Below, one piece after another: positions 16,823 through 25,800 of a stretch of 64,000 bases of DNA. The position numbers were made by a program, and so were the translations under genes. The notes under the pieces are model-generated. The model was not told where the DNA came from, searched no databases, and saw only the letters and a program-made list of their open reading frames with translations. The stretch lies in NCBI RefSeq assembly GCF_014650955.1, contig NZ_BMVY01000019.1, positions 1 to 64,000 on the forward strand. The letters run 5' to 3'. Within the stretch, counting starts at the first letter, position 1, and each line of letters opens with the position of its first letter. Source of the stretch: Streptomyces tauricus. Its GTDB lineage: Bacteria > Actinomycetota > Actinomycetes > Streptomycetales > Streptomycetaceae.

Positions 16823-19800
16823 ATGAGTGAATTCGGTGGGACCGGTGGGCCGGACGACGGCGAATTCTCCGCCGTCCCGGCCGCCGGATCGGCCTCGGAG
16901 CAGCATCGCCTGCTGCTCGACCTGGTGCGCGCCGAAACGCTCGCCGTACTGCGGAGGGCCGATCCCGGGGCGCCGGAGAGAATCGACGCGGAACGGCCCT
17001 TCCGGGATATCGGAATCGACTCCATCGGCCTGGTCGAATTGCATTCCAGGCTGACGGCGGTGACCGGTCTCCCGCTGCCGGTGACCATCGGATTCGATTA
17101 CCCGAGCCCGGCGGAACTGGCCGAGTATCTGCGCGCCGAAGCGCTGGGGCTCCCCGCCGTCCGGCCGCCCGCCCCGGTGCGGCCGGCCGCCGACGGCGAC
17201 GAGCCGATCGCCGTCATCGGGATCGGGTGCCGCTTCCCTGGCGGCGTCACCTCGCCCGAGGACCTGTGGCGGCTCGTCGCGGACGGCACCCATGTGATCT
17301 CCGGCTTCCCGACCGACCGGGGCTGGGACCTGGACGCCCTGTACGACCCCGACCCGGACGTCCCCCGTACCAGTTACGTCCGCCAGGGCGGCTTCCTGGA
17401 CGGCGTCGCCGACTTCGACGCGGCCTTCTTCGGCATCAGCCCCAAGGAGGCCCTGGCGATGGACCCGCAGCAGCGGCTGCTGCTGGAGACCTGCTGGGAG
17501 GCGCTGGAACGGGCCGGCATCGACCCCGGCCGGCTGCGCGGCACCGAGGCGGGCGTGTTCATCGGGGTGGAGCCGCACGAGTACGGGCCGAAGACCCATC
17601 AGGCGCCCGACGGCCTGGACGGACACCTGATGCTCGGCAACCTGCCCAGCGTGGTGTCCGGCCGTGTCGCCTACACCCTCGGCCTAGAAGGGCCGACGCT
17701 GACCGTGGACACCGCCTGCTCGGGGTCGCTCACCGCGCTGCACCTGGCGGTGCGGTCGCTGCGCGGCGGCGAGTGCGAACTCGCCCTGGCCGGCGGGGTG
17801 ACGGTGATGTCGAGCCCCGGCACGTTCACCATGTTCAGCAGGCAGCGCGGTCTGGCCCCGGACGGCCGCTGCAAGGCCTTCGCCGCCGCCGCGGACGGCA
17901 CCGGCTTCGCCGAGGGCTCGGGCGTGTTCGTGCTGGCGCGGCTGTCGGACGCGCGCCGCGCCGGGCACCCCGTCCTCGCGGTGGTGCGCGGCAGCGCGAT
18001 CAACCAGGACGGCGCGAGCAACGGCCTGACCGCGCCGAACGGGCTCGCGCAGCAGCGGGTCGTCCACCGTGCGCTGGCCGACGCGGGGGTGACCGCCGGG
18101 CAGGTGGACGCCGTCGAGGCACACGGCACCGGCACCCGCCTCGGCGACCCGATCGAGGCCCGTGCCCTGATCGCCGCCTACGGGAGCCGGCACACCGCCG
18201 AGCGGCCCCTGTGGCTGGGCTCGGTCAAGTCGAACATCGGGCACACCGGTGCGGCCGCCGGGGCCGCCGGCCTGATCAAGATGATCATGGCGATGCGGCA
18301 CGGGACGCTCCCCGCGACCCTGCACGTGGACACGCCGTCCCCGCACGTCGACTGGTCGGCCGGGACCGTACGGCTGCTGACCGGCCCGGTGCCGTGGGAG
18401 TCCGGCGAGGAACCACGCCGAGCGGGAGTGTCCTCGTTCGGCGCGAGCGGCACGAACGCCCACGTGATCATCGAGCAGGCCCGCGACTTCGACACCGCCG
18501 ACCCCGGCGCCACTGGCTTCGGCGCCGCTGGGCCCGGTGCGTCCGGTCCCGCCGCGGCTGGCTCCCAGCGCCCGGGTGCTGCCGGTCTCGCCGCGACTGA
18601 TCCCCGTCGTCCGGGCGCAGCCGACCTCGACGCCGCTGGCCCCGGTCGTACGGAGGTCGGGGTCGTCGCGGGCCGGGTGACGCCCCTCGTGTTGTCGGCG
18701 CGGGGGGAGTCCGCGTTGCGGGCTCAGGTGGCGCGGGTGCGGGCGTTGCTGGATGCGCCCGACGCGCCGTCGCTGGTCGACGTCGCGTACTCCGCGGCCA
18801 CGACCCGGGCCGCCCTGGGGCACCGCGCGGCAGTCGTCGCCGGCGATTGCGAGGAGGCGCTGCGCGCCCTCGCGGACCTCGCCGACGGCGGACCGCCGTC
18901 CCTCGGCCCGGTCACCGACCCCCGTACCGCGTTCCTGTTCACCGGCCAGGGCAGCCAACGCCCCGGCATGGGACGGCAGTTGTACGAGACGTTCCCGGTG
19001 TTCGCCCGAGCTCTCGACGAGGCCGCCGCCCACCTGGACGTACAGCTCGACATCCCGCTGCTCGACGTGCTGTTCGCCACCGACCCCGCCCGCGCCGCAC
19101 TCCTCCAGCAGACCGCCTACGCCCAACCCGGCCTGTTCGCCGTCGAGGTGGCGCTGTTCCGCCTGGTGGAGTCCTGGGGCATCGTCCCCGACCACGTAGC
19201 AGGACACTCCGTCGGCGAACTCACCGCCGCCCATGTGGCCGGCGCGCTGTCCCTGGAGGACGCCGCACTGCTCGTCGCCGCCCGAGGCCGCCTCATGCAG
19301 GAGCTGCCGCCTGGCGGCGCCATGGTCGCGCTCGGGGCCTCCGAGGAGGAAGTCCTGCCGCGCCTCACCGGGAACGCCGGGATCGCCGCCGTGAACGGGC
19401 CCGCGTCGGTCGTGGTCTCCGGCGACGAGGACGCGGTGGTCCGCATCACGGACGGCTTCGCCGCCGAAGGGCGCAGGACCCGGCGGCTGCGGGTCTCGCA
19501 CGCGTTCCACTCGCCGCTCATGGAGCCGATGCTGGCGGAGTTCCGGCGTATCGCCCAGGTCATGGACCACACTCCGCCCCGGATCCCGATCGTGTCGAAC
19601 CTGACGGGGCGGCCCGTCGTGCCCGACGCCGACTACTGGGTGCGGCACGTCCGCGAGGCGGTCCGGTTCCACGACGGCGTCCGGTGGATGGAGTCCGAGG
19701 GCGTCACCACGTTCCTCGAACTCGGCCCCGACGCCGTGCTGTCGTCGATGGGCCCCGACTGCCTGGGCGACGACACCGACGCGGCCTTCGTACCCCTCCT

Positions 19801-22800
19801 GCGGGCGGGGCGGCCGGAGGAACGCGAACTGGTCGCGGCGGTGGCGCTCGCCCACACCCGCGGCACCGGCGTGAACTGGCAGGACTTCTTCGCCGGACGC
19901 GGCGCGCGACGCGTGGACCTGCCGACCTACCCGTTCCAGCGACGCCGCTACTGGCTCGACGACACCGCGGCCCGGACGGGACGGGACGGCACCGGCCATC
20001 CGCTGCTGGACACGGCGATCGGCCTCGCGGACACCGGCGCGACGGTGCTGTCCGGACGGCTGTCCGTACGCTCCCAGCCCTGGCTCGCCGACCACGTCAT
20101 CGCCGGCACCGTCCTGCTGCCGGGGACGGCGTTCGTCGACATGGTGATCCGGGCCGGGGACGAGGTCGGCTGCGCCACCGTGGAGGAACTCACGCTGGAG
20201 GTACCGCTGGCACTGCCCGCCGAAGGCGGCGTGAGCGTGCAGGTCGTCGTCGGCCGGCCCGACGCCTCGGGCCGCCGCTCCGCCGACGTCCACGCCCGCC
20301 CGGAGGGCGACGGCGCCTGGACCCGGCACGCGAGCGCGGTCCTCGCACCGCCCGGCCCCGTTGACACGACGCCGCCGATGCCTGGTACGGGTACGACCCC
20401 GTGGCCGCCACCGGACGCCGAGCCGGTCGACGTCTCCTCGCTGCACCAGGCGGGCTCCGCCTACGCGTTCGGCCCCATGTTCCAGAACCTGCGCGCGGCG
20501 TGGCGCCGCGGGAACGAGGTGTTCGCCGAGGCCCGGCTGCCCGAGGAGGCCCGTACCCAGGCCGGACGGTACGGACTGCACCCCGCGCTCCTGGACTCCG
20601 CGCTGCGCCCCGCCGACCTCGTGGGGGACCGGGTCCGGGCGGACGATGAGGTCTGGCTCCCGTTCGTGTGGACCGGTGTGACCCTGCACGCCTCCGGCGC
20701 CACGGCCCTGCGGATACGGATCTCCCCGGCGGGCCCCGACGGGGTGTCGCTGGAGATCACCGACACCTCCGGCGCCCCTGTCGCGTCGGTGGCCTCGATC
20801 GTCGAACGCCCCGTCCCCGTCGAAGGCCTCACCGGTACGGCGCCGAGTCCGTCGCTGCTCGGGCTGCGCTGGGAACCCGCGCCGGCGCACACGGCTCCCG
20901 CACGGAGCGGCTGGGCCGCCCTCGGCACCGAGGAGTTCGGACCGGACGCCACGGTGCACGCCGACCTCGACGCCCTGCGTACGGCCATCGCGTCCGGCGC
21001 GGCCGTACCCGAAGCGGTACTGGTCCCGTTCCCGCCGACGGAGGGCGAGCCCCACCGGGCCGCGCGGGCCGCGACCCACCGGCTGCTCGAACTGCTCCAG
21101 CGCTGGCAGGCCGAGGAACAGCTGGCCTCCTCCCGGCTGGTGGTCGTCACCAGGGGCGCGGTCGCCGCGCGACCGGGGGAGACCCCCGATCTGGGCAGCG
21201 CCCCGCTCTGGGGCCTGACCCGCTCGGCCCAGGCCGAACACCCCGGCCGCTTCGTCCTGGCGGACCTCGCCCCCGACACCGGATCCGGCACTGGTCCCGG
21301 GACCGACACCGGCCCCGGCACCGACACCCGGACCGGGGCCGGGGCTGACACCCGGATCGGCACCGGAATCGGCCTCGACACCGGAACCGGCTCCGGCACG
21401 GGAACCGGCATCGGGACCGGCGCCAACGCCGGCCCCGCCCCCGCCCCCGCCCGAGCCCTGCGCGCCGCGCTCGCCACCGGCGAACCCCAGTTCGCGGTCC
21501 GCGGTGACACCGTCCTCGTCCCCCGGCTGGCCGAGGTCCCCGCGCACGGCACCGCCCCGGACACCCCCTGGGACTCCACGGGCACGGTGCTCATCACCGG
21601 AGGCACCGGCGGGCTGGGCGGCCACCTCGCCCGGCACCTGGTCGTCGAACACGGTGTCCGGCACCTGTTGCTGGCCGGCCGCCGGGGCACGGACGCGCCC
21701 GGTGCCGCCGACCTCGCCGCGGAACTGACGGAACTCGGCGCCTCCGTCACCGTGGCCGCCTGCGACGCCTCGGACCGGCAGGCGCTGACGGCGCTGCTGG
21801 CCGGGATCCCCGCGGAGCACCCCCTGGCGGGTGTCGTGCACACCGCGGGCGTGGTCGCCGACGGCCTGATCGGCTCGCTCACACCCGAGCGGGTCGACGA
21901 GGTGCTGCGTCCCAAGGCGGACGCGGCCTGGCACCTGCACGAGCTGACCCGGCACCTGAACCTGTCGGCGTTCGTGCTGTACTCCTCCGTCGCGGGGATC
22001 ATGGACGGCCCCGGGCAGGGCAACTACGCCGCCGCGAACGTCTTCCTCGACGCCCTGGCCGAGCACCGCCGTGCCGTGCACCTCCCCGCGACGTCGCTGG
22101 CCTGGGGCCTGTGGTCCGGAGACGGCATGGGCGCCCGGCTTGACGAGGCCGCCCTGCGCCGAGCGGGCCGCTCCGGTCTGGTGGCCCTCACACCGGCCGA
22201 GAACCTCGCCCTGTTCGACCTGGCCCTGAGCGCCGGGCAGGCCGTGGCCGTCCCCGTCAGGGTGGACGCCGCCGCGCTGCGGGAGCGCGCCGACGGTGTG
22301 CCCTCGGTCCTGCGCGGCCTGGTCCGCGGCCCGGTCCGCCGGTCCGCCTCCACGGGCGCACCGTCCGCCCCGGCCGCCGGCGGAACGCCCCTCACGGCCC
22401 GGCTCGCCGCACTGCCCGAGGCCGAACGCGACCGTGTCGTCCTGGACCTGGTCCGGACCCGGGTCGCCCAGGTCCTCGGACACGACGGTGCGGACGCGAT
22501 CGAGCCGCGCCGCGCCTTCAGCGAGATCGGCTTCGACTCGCTCGCCGCGGTGGAGCTGCGCAACGGGCTCAACGCGGCGACCGGACTGAGGCTGCCCTCG
22601 ACCCTGGTCTTCGACTACCCGAACCCCGCCGCGCTCGCCGCCCACGTCCTGGCCAGGGCGTCCGGCCCGCGTACGGCCCCTGCCGTACCGCAGCCCGCCG
22701 CGGTCACCGGCTCCGGATCGGGCTCCGGGGACGGCCACGGCGACGACCCGATCGCGATCGTCGCGATGGCCTGCCGCTATCCCGGCGGGGTGGAGTCCCC

Positions 22801-25800
22801 GGAGGACCTGTGGAAGCTGGTGGCCGAGGGCCGGGACGGTGTCTCGGCCTTCCCCGAGGACCGCGGCTGGAACGTGGCGGACCTCTACGACCCCGAGCCG
22901 GGCAGGCCGGGCAAGAGCTACATCCGCGAGGGAGGATTCCTGCACGGCGCCGCCGACTTCGACGCGGGCCTCTTCGGGATCAGCCCCCGCGAGGCCCTGG
23001 CGATGGACCCGCAGCAGCGCCTGCTGCTGGAGGCGTCGTGGGAGGCCCTGGAACGCGCCGGGATCGATCCGCTGTCGGTGCGCGGCACCACGACCGGCGT
23101 GTTCGCCGGGATCATGTACCACGACTGGGCGACCCGGCTCGCGAAGGTGCCCGAGGACCTGGCCGGCTACCTGGGCAACGGCAGCGCGAGCAGCGTCGCC
23201 ACCGGGCGCGTCGCCTACACGCTCGGCCTGGAGGGTCCCGCGGTGAGCGTGGACACCGCGTGCTCGTCCTCGCTGGTGGCCCTGCACTGGGCCATGCAGT
23301 CGCTGCGGCGCGGCGAGTGCTCCCTCGCGCTGGCCGGCGGCGTGACCGTGATGGCCACCCCCGACACGTTCGTCGACTTCAGTCTGCAGCGTGGTCTGTC
23401 GCGTGACGGTCGGTGCAGGTCGTATGCGGCCGCGGCGGACGGTACGGGGTGGGGCGAGGGCGTCGGCATGCTGTTGGTGGAGCGGTTGTCGGACGCCCGG
23501 CGCAACGGTCACCCCGTGCTGGCGGTGGTGCGTGGTTCCGCGGTGAACCAGGACGGCGCCTCCAACGGCCTGACGGCGCCGAACGGTCCGTCGCAGCAGC
23601 GGGTGATCGTGCAGGCGTTGGCGAGTGCGCAGGTGTCGTCGGACCAGGTGGATGTGGTCGAGGGACACGGCACGGGGACGACACTGGGTGATCCGATCGA
23701 GGCGCAGGCGTTGCTGGCGACGTACGGGCAGGACCGTGCGGCGGACAGTCCGCTGTGGCTGGGGTCGATCAAGTCGAACATCGGGCATGCGCAGGCGGCG
23801 GCGGGTGTCGCGGGGATCATCAAGATGGTCAAGGCGATGGAGCACGGTGTACTGCCGCGCACGTTGCATGTGGACGCGCCGTCTCCGCAGGTGGACTGGT
23901 CGGCGGGTGCGGTGGAACTGCTGACCGAGGCGCGGGAGTGGCCGGAGGTGGACGGCCGTCCACGCCGGGCGGGTGTGTCCTCGTTCGGGATCAGCGGGAC
24001 CAACGCCCATGTCATCGTCGAAGCGGCACCCGCGCCCGCCCCGCTACCGGACCCCGGGCCCGCGCCCGTCGCGGGCGGTACGGTCCCGTGGGTGCTCGCG
24101 GGCAGCACGCCGGAGGCTCTGCGGGCCCAGGCCGTCCGGCTGCGTGCACGACTGGACGACCTCGGCACCCGGGACCCGGCCGCCGTCGGACACGCGCTGG
24201 CGACCTCCCGCGCGGCGCTGGAACACCGCGCGGTGCTCGTCGGGTCCGGCCACGAGGACCTGGCGCGCGAGTTGGACGCCCTTCTGGACGCCCTTGTCGG
24301 GCAGGACCCGCCGCACGGCGTGATCCAGGGACCGGCGACCGGCGGCGGCCTCGCGTTCCTGTTCACCGGTCAAGGCGCGCAACGGCCCGGAATGGGACGG
24401 GAGTTGTACGGGAGGTTCCCCGCGTTCGCCGAGGCGTTCGACGCGGTCGCCGTCCTGCTGGACCAGCAGCTGGAACGCCCTCTGCGCGAGGTGCTGTGGG
24501 ACGAACCCGGACTGCTCGACGAGACCGTCTGGACCCAGGCCGGGCTGTTCGCGGTCGAGGTGGCGCTGTTCCGGCTGCTGGAGTCCTGGGGAGTGCGGCC
24601 CGACCACCTGCTCGGTCATTCGATCGGCGAGATCGCGGCGGCGCACGTCGCGGGCGTGCTGTCGCTGACGGACGCCACGACGCTGGTCGCGGCACGCGGC
24701 CGGCTGATGCAGGCACTGCCGCGCACCGGGGCGATGGTCGCGGTCCGGGCCCCCGAGGCCGAGGTCGCATCCCTGCTGGGCGACGGGGTGGCGATCGCGG
24801 CGGTGAACGGCCCGTCCTCGGTGGTCATCTCGGGTGAGGCGGAGGCCGTGCTCGACACGGCCGCCCGGCTCGCCGCCGACGGAGTGCGGACCACCCGCCT
24901 GCGGGTCTCCCACGCGTTCCACTCCCCGCTGATGGAACCGATGCTGGACGACTTCCGCCGCGTCGCCGAGACCCTCACGTACGGCCGTCCGCACATCCCG
25001 GTCGTGTCCAACCTGACCGGCGGGATCACCGACCAGGGCTCGGCCGACCACTGGGTGCGCCACGTCCGCGAACCGGTCCGGTTCGCCGACGGCGTGAAGT
25101 ATCTGGCGGGGCTCGGCGTGACCACGTTCGTCGAGACCGGCCCCGACGCGGTCCTGTCGGCGATGGGCAGGGAGTGCGTCGACGGCGACACCGCGTTCGT
25201 CCCGCTGCTGCGCCGCGACCGGCCCGAGGAGCACGAGCTGGTGTCCGGTGTGGCCGCGCTCCACGCCCGCGGCGCGCACGTGGACTGGGACGCCTTCTTC
25301 GCGGGGCGGCCCCGTGACGCCTCGATCGACCTCCCGACGTACGCGTTCCAGCGGCGCCGCTTCTGGCTGGACGCGGGTGATCCGGCCCCGGGCGACGTCG
25401 GCCTCGCCGGGCTGGAACCGGTCGACCATCCGATCCTGCGCGCCGCGCTGGACACCCCGGGCTCGGACCGGGTCGTGCTCACGGGCCGGCTGTCGGCGGA
25501 CGTCCAGACCTGGCTGACCGACCACGCCGTGCTGGGCTCGGTGCTGCTGCCGGGTACCGCTTTCGTGGAGCTGGTCCTCACGGCGGGCGCCCATGTCGGC
25601 TGCGGCACGCTCACGGAACTCACGCTGGAGGCACCGCTGGTGCTGCCCGACCGGGGCGCCGTGGCCCTGCGGGTCACCGTGGACGAGCCGGACGGCACCC
25701 GCGCCCGGACGGTCGCCGTCCACGCACGCCCCGAGGGCGAGCCCGACCTGCCGTGGACCCGGCACGCCACCGGCGTCCTGGGGGCCGAGGCACAGGAGCC

